From NCBI GenBank assembly GCA_013348725.1, contig CP054689.1, positions 1,414,501 through 1,478,500 on the forward strand: a stretch of DNA of 64,000 nucleotides. Direction: 5' to 3'. Shown here piece by piece: positions 16,816 through 25,602 of the stretch (positions within the stretch are counted from its first letter, which is position 1; each line of letters starts with the position of its first letter). This stretch comes from Ectothiorhodospiraceae bacterium 2226. Its GTDB lineage: Bacteria > Pseudomonadota > Gammaproteobacteria > GCA-013348725. Under the pieces are notes generated by a model. It was not told where the DNA came from. It did not search any database and was given only the letters and a program-made list of their open reading frames with translations. Both the position numbers and the translations under genes were made by a program.

Positions 16816-18138
16816 CTACCGTCCCGCGCCGGAGATATGCAGCGTGACGGACAGGCCGCCAAGCGCGGACGAGCGGCCGTACGCGACGCGGCCTTCGTAC
16901 TGATCGACCACGTCGTGCACGATCGCGAGGCCGAGGCCGTGGCCGGGGGTCTGCTCGTCGAGGCGCACGCCGGGCTGGCCGAGGCGCGCGTAGGCCTCCG
17001 GCGCCACGCCCGGGCCGTCATCCTCGATCACCGCGTCCAGATCTCGGCCCTGGCGCACGCTCACCCGCACGCGTGCGGCGGCCCACTTGCAGGCGTTGTC
17101 GAGTAGATTGCCGAACAGCTCGAGCATGTCTTCGGCGTCGAGCGGCGCGGGCTCACCGCGCACGTCCAGGTCAATGGTCACGCGCCCCTCGTACAGGCGC
17201 TGCAGGGCCTCGGCGAGCGGCGGCAGTTCCGCGCGCGCATCGAAGCCCGCGCCGGGTTGGTCGCGACCGGCCAGTCGCGCGCGGCGCAGTTCGCGCTCGA
17301 CCGTGCGGTGCATCGTCGCCAAGGGCGCGCGCAGCGCCTCGGCGGTGGCGTGGTCGCCGCGCGCAGCGGTCTCGTCGGCGATCTGACCGAGCACCGCGAG
17401 CGGCGTCTTGAGCGCGTGACTCAAGTTACCGAGCGCGCGCCGCTGGCGCGCGAGGCGCCGGCCGTGGTGGCGCACCAGGCGGTTGATGGCCTCCACCAGC
17501 GGCTCGATCTCGCGCGGCGCCCGCAGCTCGACCGGGGCGGGCGCGCCGCGCTCCAGCGAGCGGCAGGCGGCCACCGCGGCATCCACCGGGCGCAGCGCGC
17601 GGCGGATCACCAGCAGCTGCAACAACAGCACCAGCACCACCGCCGCCAGCATGGCGCCGAGCAGTTGCCGCTCCAGGCGCGCCACGGTCCGCTCCATGGC
17701 GCTCACGTCCTCGGCCACGGCGATGGTGACCGCCTGCCCCGCCACTTGGTAGCCGCGGCTGAGGACCAGCAGGGTCTGATCGAGCGGCCCGGGCAGGCGC
17801 GCGGTGCGCGCTTCACCCGGCACGAGCGCGGCGAGCGGCAGGTCCTCGTCCCACAGCGAGCGCGAACGCAGCACGGCATCGCCCGTGTCGATGCGAAAGT
17901 AATGCCCCGACAGGGGGCGTTCGTAGATGATCCCGACGCTGCCGGCGAACAATTCGACCGGCTCGGCGGCGGCCAACAGGCGCGCGTACAGCGTGTCGGC
18001 GTCGTGCTCCAGGCGGGTGAGCACGTAGTCCTCGACCAGGGCGCCCGGGATCACGCGCAGGCCCGCCGCCTGCAGCGCCAACAGCGCCAGCAGGCCGGCG
18101 CCGATCAGCAGCGTGAGGTGGCCCTTGAGGGAGCGCAT
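16816..18138 (-). CDS. Two-component sensor histidine kinase
   Basis: A 440-residue inner-membrane kinase of the PhoQ/QseC type. It has a transmembrane helix near residues 8-28, a periplasmic sensor to about 158 and a second helix at about 160-178. A HAMP-like linker precedes the H-box L-S-H-A-L-K-T-P (His241), and the N-box is N-L-L-D-N-A-C-K. The G1 box is D-D-G-P-G-V and the G2 box is G-H-G-L-G-L-A. It overlaps its response regulator by one base (TGATG), so they are produced together. The operon also encodes a PepSY protein and a cytochrome b561, suggesting the signal concerns the envelope or redox state. Confidence 0.93.
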   Translation of the reverse strand: MRSLKGHLTLLIGAGLLALLALQAAGLRVIPGALVEDYVLTRLEHDADTLYARLLAAAEPVELFAGSVGIIYERPLSGHYFRIDTGDAVLRSRSLWDEDLPLAALVPGEARTARLPGPLDQTLLVLSRGYQVAGQAVTIAVAEDVSAMERTVARLERQLLGAMLAAVVLVLLLQLLVIRRALRPVDAAVAACRSLERGAPAPVELRAPREIEPLVEAINRLVRHHGRRLARQRRALGNLSHALKTPLAVLGQIADETAARGDHATAEALRAPLATMHRTVERELRRARLAGRDQPGAGFDARAELPPLAEALQRLYEGRVTIDLDVRGEPAPLDAEDMLELFGNLLDNACKWAAARVRVSVRQGRDLDAVIEDDGPGVAPEAYARLGQPGVRLDEQTPGHGLGLAIVHDVVDQYEGRVAYGRSSALGGLSVTLHISGAGR

Positions 18139-18803
18139 CAGGCGTCCGCCCGGAGCACGTAGCCCTGCCCGCGGCGGGTTTCGATCAGCCCGGGGCCGAG
18201 CTTCTCGCGCAGGCGGCGCACGTAGACCTCCAGCACGTTGCTGTCGCGCTCGCTGTCGTACTCGTACAGGTGTTCGGAGAGCCGCGTCTTGGACAGCACC
18301 TGCCCCGGGTGGCGCAGGAAGTAGCGCAGCAGGCGGTATTCGGTGGCGGTGAGCGCCAGGGTCTCATCGTGCGCGTTCAGCAGGCACTGACGCGTCTCGT
18401 CCAGGCGCCAGGGGCCGACCGTGAGCTGCACGTCGTGCACCGGCGCGGCGCGGCGCAGCAGCGCGTGGACGCGGGCAATTAATTCCTCGGTGTGAAAGGG
18501 TTTGCCGAGGTAGTCGTCGGCGCCGGCCTGCAGGCCCTCCACCCGCTCGCGCCAGCCGTCGCGCGCGGTGAGGATCAACACCGGCAGGGTAAGGCCTGCG
18601 CCGCGCCAGGCGCGCAGGATGTCGAGCCCGGGTATCTCGGGCAGGCCCAGGTCGAGGATGACCAGATCGTAGGGCTCGGTCTCGCCCAGGTGGCGGCCGT
18701 CGATGCCGCCGCTGGCGAGATCGACGGCGAAGCCTTCCTTGGTGAGGCGCTGGCGCAGCCGCGGCCCCAGGTCTGCATCATCCTCGACGAGGAGTACCCG
18801 CAT
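18138..18803 (-). CDS. OmpR-family response regulator
   Basis: A 221-residue transcription factor. The receiver has the acidic pair E-D-D at 7-9, phospho-acceptor D51 and the conserved Lys in L-G-K-P-F. The C-terminal winged helix (about 125-218) includes T-A-T-E-Y-R-L-L and V-Y-V-R-R-L-R-E-K, as in PhoP/QseB regulators. It is the partner of the kinase encoded next, with a one-base overlap. It begins three bases after the PepSY gene, so the whole group is one operon read leftwards. Autoregulation is likely but no repeat site was recognised. Confidence 0.94.
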   Translation of the reverse strand: MRVLLVEDDADLGPRLRQRLTKEGFAVDLASGGIDGRHLGETEPYDLVILDLGLPEIPGLDILRAWRGAGLTLPVLILTARDGWRERVEGLQAGADDYLGKPFHTEELIARVHALLRRAAPVHDVQLTVGPWRLDETRQCLLNAHDETLALTATEYRLLRYFLRHPGQVLSKTRLSEHLYEYDSERDSNVLEVYVRRLREKLGPGLIETRRGQGYVLRADA

Positions 18804-18806
18804 CGG

Positions 18807-19115
18807 TCAGTCCTTGATCTTACGCTTCAGCACCTCGCCGCTGGCCGCGTCCAGCTCCAGCTTGTGCACCTGGCCTTGCGCGTCGAGGATCTTGAGTTCG
18901 TAAACGTAGCGGCCGTCCTCGCGCTCGAGCTCGGCCTCGATCAAGTGCCCGGCCTGCGCCTTGCGGGCGTGCGCCAGGATGTCCTCCATTGCCAGGATCT
19001 GGCCGCTTTCGCGCAGTTGATACACCTCGTTGTGGCGCAGGTCGCTGGCGAGCGCGGCACCGCCGGCGAGCAGGGACGCGGTGAGGGTGGCAACCAACAG
19101 GGTCTTCGCTTTCAT
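18807..19115 (-). CDS. Periplasmic PepSY-domain protein
   Basis: A 102-residue exported protein. The signal peptide (M-K-A-K-T-L-L-V to A-A-L-A-S) is followed by one PepSY domain with the pattern I-E-A-E-L-E, Y-V-Y-E-L-K-I-L-D and G-E-V-L-K. Small PepSY proteins are commonly encoded beside PhoPQ-like systems and b-type cytochromes and may modulate the sensor or bind a metal. ATG 19115 is preferred to 19130 because GGAG sits eight bases before it and the signal peptide then begins normally. Confidence 0.9.
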   Translation of the reverse strand: MKAKTLLVATLTASLLAGGAALASDLRHNEVYQLRESGQILAMEDILAHARKAQAGHLIEAELEREDGRYVYELKILDAQGQVHKLELDAASGEVLKRKIKD

Positions 19116-19178
19116 CGTGGCATTCTCCATTGAATGGATCGGGTTGGAAACGGGCAGCCGGTCACTGCTCTAGGGAAG

Positions 19179-19235
19179 GTCTGAATAAATCCATCCTGGA
19201 TTTTTCAGACCACGCAAAGCGTGGTGCTTTTTGAC
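19179..19235. repeat. Compound inverted repeat, MITE-like or IS-end remnant
   Basis: GTCTGAATAAATCCA (19179-19193) is followed after three bases by its near-exact reverse complement TGGATTTTTCAGAC (19197-19210). A second hairpin, ACCACGC (19209-19215) and GCGTGGT (19219-19225), follows with a T-run on the plus side. The last codons of the cytochrome b561 gene lie inside it. The low GC and nested inverted repeats resemble a small transposable remnant, although a terminator role is possible. Confidence 0.5.
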
Positions 19236-19813
19236 TTCGCATCGCCGCGCGCCGGCTTGTTGCCCGTGAACATCGCGCGGACGAGGTTTTCGCGGTGCAG
19301 CAGGCTTTCCACCAGCACACCGGCGATATGCAGCAGCACGAGCACCAGCAGCAGATTGGCCAGCACCTCGTGCGTTTCCTCCAGGGTCTCGGCGAGCCAG
19401 TGCGGGCTGCCCGCGAGCAGGCCCGCCAGCGGCCCGGCGCCCTCCTCCACCGCGAGGGTCGCCATGCCGGTGAGCGCCATGAGGGGAATCGCCACCAGCA
19501 GCGCAAGGATCATCAGGCCACCGGCGGGGTTGTGGCCTAGGTGGCGCGCGGCGCGACCGCGCAGCAGGTCACCGAGGTAGCGCAGCGCCACACGCGGCGG
19601 GCGCACGAAATCTGAGAAGCGCGCGCGACGCGAACCGATCAGGCCCCAGGGGAGGCGCACCAGCACGATGGCGAAGGCGGCGTAGCCGGCCAGCGTGTGC
19701 AGATCGAGTAACTCGTCGCCCGAGAGGTAGGCGATGGTGAATGCCAGGGCCAGCCCCCAGTGCAGCGTCCGCACCAAGGGGTCCCACACCCGAATCTCCG
19801 CGTTCCGTTGCAT
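19205..19813 (-). CDS. Cytochrome b561-type membrane protein
   Basis: A 202-residue four-helix membrane cytochrome of the Ni/Fe-hydrogenase b-subunit/b561 family, which passes electrons across the inner membrane through two haems b. Likely haem ligands are H18 (T-L-H-W-G), H39 (D-L-H-T-L-A-G), H148 and H162 in the last helix pair. ATG 19813 is preferred over 19885 because GGAGGG precedes it and the protein then begins as relatives do. The last dozen residues (K-S-K-S-T-T-L-C-V-V) are read from the inverted repeat at 19205-19235 and are probably not native. It is the first gene of the PepSY/two-component operon. Confidence 0.9.
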   Translation of the reverse strand: MQRNAEIRVWDPLVRTLHWGLALAFTIAYLSGDELLDLHTLAGYAAFAIVLVRLPWGLIGSRRARFSDFVRPPRVALRYLGDLLRGRAARHLGHNPAGGLMILALLVAIPLMALTGMATLAVEEGAGPLAGLLAGSPHWLAETLEETHEVLANLLLVLVLLHIAGVLVESLLHRENLVRAMFTGNKPARGDAKSKSTTLCVV

Positions 19814-19907
19814 CGCCTTGCCCTCCGCCTTGTCGACCATGGAGCGCATTGTGGCGAGGCAAGCTGAAGTGAAGCTGAACAACAAGACGGTGAGTGATCG
19901 GGTCTGC

Positions 19908-20555
19908 TCAGGGCAGCAGCGCGATGACCCCGACCAGGATCAGGAACACGGCCCACACCACATCGATGTTGAACCAGCTCTGGCGCAGCAGGCGCAGGCC
20001 GAGGTAGCGGTACACCACCCAGGCGAGCGCGCCGGCGGTGAGGATCATGAAGCCGGTGTGCACCAGGGTGACCAGCGCGGCGCTGCCGAGCCCCGGCGGC
20101 ATCAGGTGCGGCAGGTGGCCGAGGTGGCCGAGGCTCTCGTCGCCTGCCGCGTGCGCGTGTTCGAGGTCGAGCAGAAAGGGCGCGACCATGAGGCCCGCGC
20201 CGTGACTGGTGGCCATGAGGAAGGACCACAGCACCAGGTGGCGCGGGCCGATGCGCGCCAGGATGCGCGGGTGGCGCGGCACTAAGAGTTTGTAGAGCCC
20301 GAGGCCGATGAGCAGCACACCCACCGCGATGGCGAGCGGGCGCAGGTTCAGCATGTAGAGCGACAGCAGCGACAGCGGCAGCAGCACCACGCCGATGGCC
20401 AGCAGATGCCCGGCGGCGAGCGGCGGCAGGGCGCGCCACACGCCGCCGGCGCGCCCTGCCTGCATGCCGTTCGAGACCGCGAACAGCCAGCCCATGGCCG
20501 GGTTCAGGCCATGGAACACGCCCAGCCCGACGATGGCGAGCCAGGCGTGCCACAC
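19908..20555 (-). CDS. NicO/UreH-like membrane transport protein with His-rich loop
   Basis: A 215-residue protein with about six transmembrane helices. The first helix has V-F-H-G-L-N-P-A-M-G and another has A-T-S-H-G-A-G, both like the His motifs of NiCoT/NicO and UreH transporters. A loop at about residues 132-150 is histidine-rich (H-A-H-A-A-G and H-L-G-H-L-P-H-L). These features suggest transport of a divalent metal or export of a small product. GTG 20555 lies 24 bases after the SBP56 gene, so the two probably share a transcript. The permease may supply the metal needed by SBP56 (inference). Confidence 0.75.
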   Translation of the reverse strand: MWHAWLAIVGLGVFHGLNPAMGWLFAVSNGMQAGRAGGVWRALPPLAAGHLLAIGVVLLPLSLLSLYMLNLRPLAIAVGVLLIGLGLYKLLVPRHPRILARIGPRHLVLWSFLMATSHGAGLMVAPFLLDLEHAHAAGDESLGHLGHLPHLMPPGLGSAALVTLVHTGFMILTAGALAWVVYRYLGLRLLRQSWFNIDVVWAVFLILVGVIALLP

Positions 20556-20579
20556 GGCCGTCGCCCTCGCCGGCGCGCC

Positions 20580-21998
20580 TCAATGCACCGAGGGGTAGCA
20601 GAACGAATCGGTGGAGCTGTCGCCGCCCTCCAGGCGCACCTGGTGCGCGCGGTAGCCGTCGGGGAACGCCACGTAGAAGTCCTCGTTCAGGCGCAGCCCG
20701 CCGTTCGGGTCGGCATCGCACATCACCTGCACACCCGGTATGCCCTCGGGATAGAACTGCTCGTCCCAGGTGCTGTACAGCGAGTTGGTGAAGTACACCC
20801 GCTCGCCGTCGCGGCTGATCTCCACCATCTGCGGCCCGCCGCCGAACGCGCGCCCGTTGGGGTGCTTGGCGTGGCGCGCGATGCCGCCGATCTCGACCTT
20901 GCCGGCGAGCGTGGGGTGATGCGGGTCGCTCACGTCGTACTGGTGCAGCTCGCCGAGGCCCCAGCAGGAGACGTACAGGAAGCGGTCGTCCAGCGAGAGG
21001 TCGATGTCGGTGATCAGCGCCGGCACCGCCGAGAAGCCCTTCAGCAGCTCGGGCAGCTCGTCGGGCGAGGCCGCCGCGGGCGGGATGTCGATCACCTTCT
21101 TGGCCTGGAACTCGCGATCGGTGGGCTGATCCTTGTACCAGAGCCAGATTTCGCCGTTGAGGTTCTCGGTGTTCACCACCACGCCGACGAAACCGTACTG
21201 CTGCGCCGGCTCGTGCGCGGGGCGCACCTCCAGCGCCATCTGGTGGTTGGCGCCGAGGTCCAGGGTCTGCGTGATGCGGCGGGTGCCGAGGTCCCAGAAG
21301 TGCAGCCGGTGGCCGTACTTGTTGCTGAGCAGGTCCTCGGGCACCAGCCCGCCCTCGAACTGCGGCGGCAGCGCCCACTCGCTGGAGATGGCGACGTGCT
21401 GGGCGATGTGCCACCAGAAGTCGTAGGCGAGGCGCTGCTCGCCGTGGTCCATTTCCCACGGGCCGAGGATGTCGAAAGTCTCGCAGTCCATGAGGAAGAT
21501 GCCGGCGGGGCCTTCGTCGCCGTTCGGGCCCTTGCCGCCCAGGCAGCTGACGTAGATGCCTTCGGGGCCGCAGTGGGTGGTGTGCGGGCGCGAGTAGCCG
21601 GTCTTGCGCATCACCTCCTCCGGCTCGATGGTCTTCACAATGCGTGCCTGGGTCGGATCGGGCTTGGTGTCGATGATGTAGATGCGCGAGGAGCGAATGC
21701 CGGGCACCACCAGGTAGCGGCGCTCGACGAACGGGTGCCCGCTCAGCGGGCACAGCATGGAACTGCAGGCATTCCAGCCGAAGTGGTGCAGCTCGTCGCC
21801 GACGTGCGGCAGCACCACCTGGTGCACGATCTGGCCGTACTGGGCGGAGTCGGGGTTGAGGTCGACGACGGACAGCGCGTCGGGACGCGAGCCGTCGGTG
21901 CACAGGTTGGCGGTGTAGCCGAAGGTCTCGCGGGGAGCCTCCATCGCCAGCTTGGGCGAGGGGTAGAACGTGGGATCGGGGCGTAAGCGCGTAGCCAT
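20580..21998 (-). CDS. SBP56-family selenium-binding protein / methanethiol oxidase
   Basis: A 472-residue protein covering the full SBP56 family length. In characterised bacteria, members are copper-dependent methanethiol oxidases that turn methanethiol into formaldehyde, hydrogen sulfide and hydrogen peroxide. Recognisable segments include H-H-F-G-W-N-A-C-S-S, R-P-H-T-T-H-C-G-P-E-G, W-W-H and H-Q-M-A-L-E-V, which hold conserved His and Cys. No signal peptide is seen, so it is predicted cytoplasmic, unlike some periplasmic homologues. ATG 21998 is used because GAGGAGG lies just before it. A NicO-like permease is encoded directly downstream. Confidence 0.92.
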   Translation of the reverse strand: MATRLRPDPTFYPSPKLAMEAPRETFGYTANLCTDGSRPDALSVVDLNPDSAQYGQIVHQVVLPHVGDELHHFGWNACSSMLCPLSGHPFVERRYLVVPGIRSSRIYIIDTKPDPTQARIVKTIEPEEVMRKTGYSRPHTTHCGPEGIYVSCLGGKGPNGDEGPAGIFLMDCETFDILGPWEMDHGEQRLAYDFWWHIAQHVAISSEWALPPQFEGGLVPEDLLSNKYGHRLHFWDLGTRRITQTLDLGANHQMALEVRPAHEPAQQYGFVGVVVNTENLNGEIWLWYKDQPTDREFQAKKVIDIPPAAASPDELPELLKGFSAVPALITDIDLSLDDRFLYVSCWGLGELHQYDVSDPHHPTLAGKVEIGGIARHAKHPNGRAFGGGPQMVEISRDGERVYFTNSLYSTWDEQFYPEGIPGVQVMCDADPNGGLRLNEDFYVAFPDGYRAHQVRLEGGDSSTDSFCYPSVH

Positions 21999-22199
21999 CG
22001 CCAATCCTCCTCTGCGGGGACGATTGTGGGTGATCCAGGCACCCTGGCCGACGCTCGCGCCGCGCAGGGTGCGCGGGATTCAGCGGCAACGCTTCCTCGG
22101 CGGGGGCACAGGCGAAAGGTCGTCTGCGCGCGGGGTCGGGGAATCGTCTTTGAGTATAGAGGGTGCGGCAGCAGCGACTGCACGGCAGGCGCAGAAAAG

Positions 22200-22748
22200 T
22201 TATGGATTCGTGTGGCGGGTGTTCTCGAATGCGGCCGGGTCGTACCCCTGGGCGCGCAGGCGCCGGTCGATGTGCGCGCGCAGCTCGGACGAGAGCGCCG
22301 GGCGGCGGGCCAGGATCCAGCCGTAGCGGCGGTTGGGGTTGCCGACCACGGCGTACTCGTAGTCGTCGCCGAGTTCGAGGATCCAGTAGTCGTTCCACAG
22401 GAGCGGCCGGCCGAGGAAGCTGACGAAACTGACCTCGAGCTTGCCGGCCTCCGCGCCCTCCACCGGACGCGCGGTGCCGCTGGCGCTGTCCTCCTCGCCC
22501 TCGGCCGTGTAGCAGCGATTGAGTACCACCAGGCGGTCGTCGGGCAAGCGGGTGTAGGTCGCGGTGACGTCGCGCACGCACTTGCGCTGGAAGCGGTTGG
22601 GAATGCGCGCGATCTCGTACCACTCGCCCGCGTAGCGGTCGAGATCGACCTGCTCTACCGCGGTGGGCGGTGGCCCATCGCCCCGCCCGCAGGCCGCCAG
22701 CCAGAGCCCCGCACCCACCAGCAGTGTCACCGCGATCGGTCGAAACAT
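22200..22748 (-). CDS. blc: Lipocalin lipoprotein (Blc-like)
   Basis: A 182-residue lipocalin tethered to a membrane. The lipobox L-A-A-C places the lipidated Cys at residue 20. The lipocalin signature G-E-W-Y-E-I-A-R lies at 41-48, followed by R-I-P-N-R-F-Q and C-V-R-D-V-T-A-T-Y. The third conserved segment, D-Y-E-Y-A-V-V-G-N-P, is also typical of Blc. Blc proteins carry lysophospholipids or similar lipids in the outer membrane and are often stress-induced. The gene is divergent from the SRPBCC gene. Confidence 0.93.
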   Translation of the reverse strand: MFRPIAVTLLVGAGLWLAACGRGDGPPPTAVEQVDLDRYAGEWYEIARIPNRFQRKCVRDVTATYTRLPDDRLVVLNRCYTAEGEEDSASGTARPVEGAEAGKLEVSFVSFLGRPLLWNDYWILELGDDYEYAVVGNPNRRYGWILARRPALSSELRAHIDRRLRAQGYDPAAFENTRHTNP

Positions 22749-22875
22749 CCTCGGCAGCCTCCGTCTCTCTCGCTCAGTATGGCAGGGCGCGCAGGCGCCG
22801 CCGGGCCGCCTTGACCCCCTCGCCCGCCCCGCCTATAGCTTTCGGACCCATGACGCTATGCAGGGAGGCAAGGCG

Positions 22876-23592
22876 ATGGCCAAACAGGCTCAGGACCGGC
22901 ACGCGCGCAACATCGGCACGCCGGAGCGGATCTTCTCACTCGCCGGCGGCGGCTGGCTCGCGCTGAAGGGACTGCGGCGCCGCTCGCTGACCGGCACCTT
23001 GCTGGCCGCCGCGGGCGCCACGCTGCTCTACCGCGGCAGCACCGGTCACTCGGCGCTCTATCGCCGGCTGCACATCGACACCCTCACCGACACCCGGGAG
23101 ATCCGCTTCAGCAAGGCGGTCACCGTGAACGCACCGCCGGGCGAGGTGTACGGCTATTGGCGCGACGTGGAGAACTTCCCGCGCTTTCTGAGCCATATCC
23201 GCAAGGTGCGCGCGCTAAGCAACACCCGCTCGCACTGGATTACCGAGACGCCGACCGGGCGCACCGGCCCGCAGTGGGATTCGGAGATCATCGAGGACGT
23301 GCCCAACCAGCGCATCGTCTGGCGCTCGCTCGAGGGCGGCGGACTGTACAACACCGGCAGCGTGAGCTTCCGGCCCGCACCCGGCCACCGCGGCACCGAG
23401 GTGCTCCTGGAACTCGAGTACCGGCCGCCGCGCGGCACGGTGACGCTGTCCAAGCTGATGGTGCCGCTCAGCGAGCGCGTCCTGGCCGAGGACCTGCGCC
23501 GCTTCAAGCGCATGGTCGAGCTCGGCAAACTGCCGACCACCCAGGGCCAACCGGTGGGCCGCGAGCAGGCCGCGGCAGGGGGTGCGGCATGA
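22876..23592 (+). CDS. SRPBCC (polyketide cyclase-like) protein with N-terminal DUF2892 segment
   Basis: A 238-residue protein. The first 70 residues contain a double hydrophobic hairpin of the DUF2892/YgaP type ([11 protein letters not shown], then [10 protein letters not shown]). Residues 75-215 are a START/SRPBCC ligand-binding fold with [12 protein letters not shown] and F-P-R-F-L-S-H. The ligand is unknown. ATG 22876 is chosen because GGGAGG lies eight bases before it. Its stop overlaps the alcohol dehydrogenase start by four bases. This two-gene pair is common in proteobacteria, where it is thought to act in stress or aldehyde metabolism. Confidence 0.88.
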   Translation: MAKQAQDRHARNIGTPERIFSLAGGGWLALKGLRRRSLTGTLLAAAGATLLYRGSTGHSALYRRLHIDTLTDTREIRFSKAVTVNAPPGEVYGYWRDVENFPRFLSHIRKVRALSNTRSHWITETPTGRTGPQWDSEIIEDVPNQRIVWRSLEGGGLYNTGSVSFRPAPGHRGTEVLLELEYRPPRGTVTLSKLMVPLSERVLAEDLRRFKRMVELGKLPTTQGQPVGREQAAAGGAA

Positions 23593-24767
23593 GGGCGGTC
23601 TGCTGGAACGGGCCCGAGGACGTGCGCGTCGAGCAGGTGCCCGACCCGAGCATCCTGCATCCGCGCGACGCCATCCTGAAGATCACCAGCACCGCCATCT
23701 GCGGCTCGGACCTGCACCTGTACGGCGGCTTCATGCCCGGCATGCGCCGCGGCGACATCCTCGGCCACGAGTTCATGGGCGAGGTGGTGGAGGTGGGGCC
23801 GGACGTGGAGAACCTTGCCAAGGGCGACCGGGTGGTGGTGCCGTTCACCATCACCTGTGGGCGCTGCCACTACTGCGCGACCGGGCGGGGTTCGCTGTGC
23901 GACAACTCCAACCCCAACGCCTGGATGGCCGAGAAGGCGTTCGGCTACTCACCGGCCGGGCTGTACGGCTACACCCATGTGCTCGGCGGCTACGCCGGCG
24001 GGCAGGCCGAGTACGTGCGCGTGCCCTTCGCCGACTCGGGTCCGCTGAAGGTGCCGGAGAGCCTGCCGGATGAGAAGGTGCTGTTTCTGTCCGACATTCT
24101 GCCCACCGGCTACCAGGCGGCAGTGAATTGCGACATCAAGGATGGCGATGCAGTGGCGGTGTGGGGCGCCGGGCCGGTCGGGCTGTTCGCCATCCAGAGC
24201 GCACTGCTGCTCGGGGCCGAACGGGTGGTGGCGATCGACTTGGTGCCCGAGCGCCTGGCGCAAGCGAAGGCCCTGGGCAACGGCCAGGTCGAGACCCTGC
24301 ACTACGAGAACGACAGCGTGCTGGAGGCCCTGGACGAGATCACCGGCGGGCGCGGCCCCGATGCCTGCATCGAGGCGGTGGGCATGGAGGCGCACGGCAT
24401 GGGTCTGACCGGCTGGTACGACAAGACCAAGCAAGGCCTGATGCTGGAGACCGACCGGCCCACCGCGCTGCGCCAGGCCATCCTCGCCTGCGGCAAGGGC
24501 GGCACCGTATCGATCCCCGGCGTGTTCGGCGGCTTCATCGACAAGCTGCCGATGGGCGCGGCGTTCAACAAGAGCCTGACCTTCAAGATGGGGCAGACCC
24601 ATGTGCCCACCTTCATGCCGGAGTTGCTGCGACGCATCGAGCGTGAGGAGATCGACCCCTCGTTCGTGATCAGCCACGAGGTCCCGCTAGACCAGGCGCC
24701 GGAAGCCTATCGCCTGTTCCGCGACAAGCAGGACGGCTGCACCAAGGTGGTATTGAAGCCGCACTGA
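23589..24767 (+). CDS. Zinc-dependent alcohol/formaldehyde dehydrogenase
   Basis: A 392-residue medium-chain dehydrogenase related to glutathione-independent formaldehyde dehydrogenases. Catalytic zinc ligands are C38 and H60/E61 in G-H-E-F-M-G-E. The structural zinc site is C90, C93, C96 and C104. The nucleotide-binding motif G-A-G-P-V-G lies near residue 192. It oxidises an alcohol or aldehyde with NAD(P); the substrate cannot be fixed from sequence. It is coupled by ATGA to the SRPBCC gene. If SBP56 makes formaldehyde from methanethiol, this enzyme could remove it (inference). Confidence 0.92.
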   Translation: MRAVCWNGPEDVRVEQVPDPSILHPRDAILKITSTAICGSDLHLYGGFMPGMRRGDILGHEFMGEVVEVGPDVENLAKGDRVVVPFTITCGRCHYCATGRGSLCDNSNPNAWMAEKAFGYSPAGLYGYTHVLGGYAGGQAEYVRVPFADSGPLKVPESLPDEKVLFLSDILPTGYQAAVNCDIKDGDAVAVWGAGPVGLFAIQSALLLGAERVVAIDLVPERLAQAKALGNGQVETLHYENDSVLEALDEITGGRGPDACIEAVGMEAHGMGLTGWYDKTKQGLMLETDRPTALRQAILACGKGGTVSIPGVFGGFIDKLPMGAAFNKSLTFKMGQTHVPTFMPELLRRIEREEIDPSFVISHEVPLDQAPEAYRLFRDKQDGCTKVVLKPH

Positions 24768-24864
24768 GCGCTTCCTTGCGCGCGGCCCGCGCGTGTGCGT
24801 GACGGCTAACTCGCGTTCATTGGGCCCCCTCGCGCGCGAGGGAGCGCGCCGCCTTCATTCTTAT

Positions 24865-24905
24865 CCCCCTCCCGCGAGCGGGAGGGGGCGAGGGGGAGGG
24901 CCGCC
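24865..24905 (+). repeat. GC-rich palindromic intergenic repeat, copy 2
   Basis: Arms CCCCCTCCCGC (24865-24875) and GCGGGAGGGGG (24878-24888) with a GA loop, followed by CGAGGGGGAGGGCCGCC. This is the reverse orientation of the copy at 16578-16620, flank included. It lies between the converging ends of the dehydrogenase and ppnP genes. Confidence 0.75.
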
Positions 24906-24934
24906 CGCGCGTGCGGAGGGCTGCGCGCAACCGC

Positions 24935-25216
24935 TCAGCCGTACAGGCAGAGATACGCCGTCTCGACCTCGACCTGCACGCCGAACTTGGCCTTGCCGGG
25001 CACCTGGAAACGCTCGCCTTCGCGGTAGGTGCGCCACTCGCTCTCGCCCGGCTGGCGGATGGTGAGCGCGCCGCTCACCACCTGCACGGTCTCCGGCGCA
25101 TCGGTGCCGAACTCGTACGCCCCCGGCGCCATCACGCCCACCGTGGCGGGCAGGCGCTCGGTCTGGAAGGCGATCGACACGACCTTGCTGTCGAAGTACT
25201 CGTTGATCTTGAACAT
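24935..25216 (-). CDS. ppnP: Pyrimidine/purine nucleoside phosphorylase PpnP
   Basis: A 93-residue single-cupin enzyme (DUF1255/YaiE family) that splits several nucleosides with phosphate into base and ribose 1-phosphate. Recognisable segments are N-E-Y-F-D-S-K-V near the start, T-V-G-V-M-A-P-G-A-Y-E-F and F-Q-V-P-G-K-A-K-F. Length and sequence fit the family closely. ATG 25216 has GGAGCGG just upstream. The open frame extends to 25312, but only this start matches the family. Confidence 0.94.
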   Translation of the reverse strand: MFKINEYFDSKVVSIAFQTERLPATVGVMAPGAYEFGTDAPETVQVVSGALTIRQPGESEWRTYREGERFQVPGKAKFGVQVEVETAYLCLYG

Positions 25217-25323
25217 GCGCCCGCTCCGGTTAGAAAAGGCGGCGCAGTATGCCACGGGGCCGGCCGCCCGACTATGCTTCTGGCGAGGGCGCGGCGCGCC
25301 CGCCGCTCCCATGGAGACCGTAC

Positions 25324-25482
25324 ATGGACGTACTGCGTATCCTGATCGCCATTCTGTTGCCCCCCCTCGGGGTGTTTCTGCAGGTCGGCATCGGCCTGCA
25401 CTTCTGGATCAACATCCTGCTGACGCTGCTCGGCTATGTGCCGGGCATCATCCATGCCATTTGGGTGATCGTGAGCCGCTGA
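25324..25482 (+). CDS. Pmp3/YqaE-family small membrane protein
   Basis: A 52-residue hydrophobic peptide with two transmembrane helices, A-I-L-L-P-P-L-G-V-F-L-Q and W-I-N-I-L-L-T-L-L-G-Y-V-P-G, followed by H-A-I-W-V-I. This is the complete signature of the Pmp3 family, which affects membrane potential and salt or cold tolerance. The gene stands alone, divergent from ppnP. Confidence 0.93.
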   Translation: MDVLRILIAILLPPLGVFLQVGIGLHFWINILLTLLGYVPGIIHAIWVIVSR

Positions 25483-25602
25483 GCCACGGCCGGCACAGCC
25501 GTGCTGGTCGTCCTGCCCCGTTTTCGGTTATTGTGACGCTCACGCGCGCCCTCGCGCGCGACGAAGAACGATAACAACGCAGAATAACAATAAGGGGGCG
25601 TT

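Noticed and set aside
19209-19232. Hairpin with T-run as a rho-independent terminator on the plus strand
   Set aside because: No plus-strand gene ends here, and on the minus strand the run is on the wrong side; it fits better as part of the inverted-repeat element.
19639-22623. Very long open frame on the minus strand (994 codons)
   Set aside because: It lies in another phase over the SBP56, NicO-like and lipocalin genes, and its translation is Arg/Pro/Ala-rich low-complexity sequence, the usual shadow of GC-rich coding DNA.
24793-24934. CRISPR-like or terminator array in the GC-rich gap before ppnP
   Set aside because: Only one hairpin unit with no regularly spaced repeats; the same unit near 16.6 kb shows it is a dispersed repeat.
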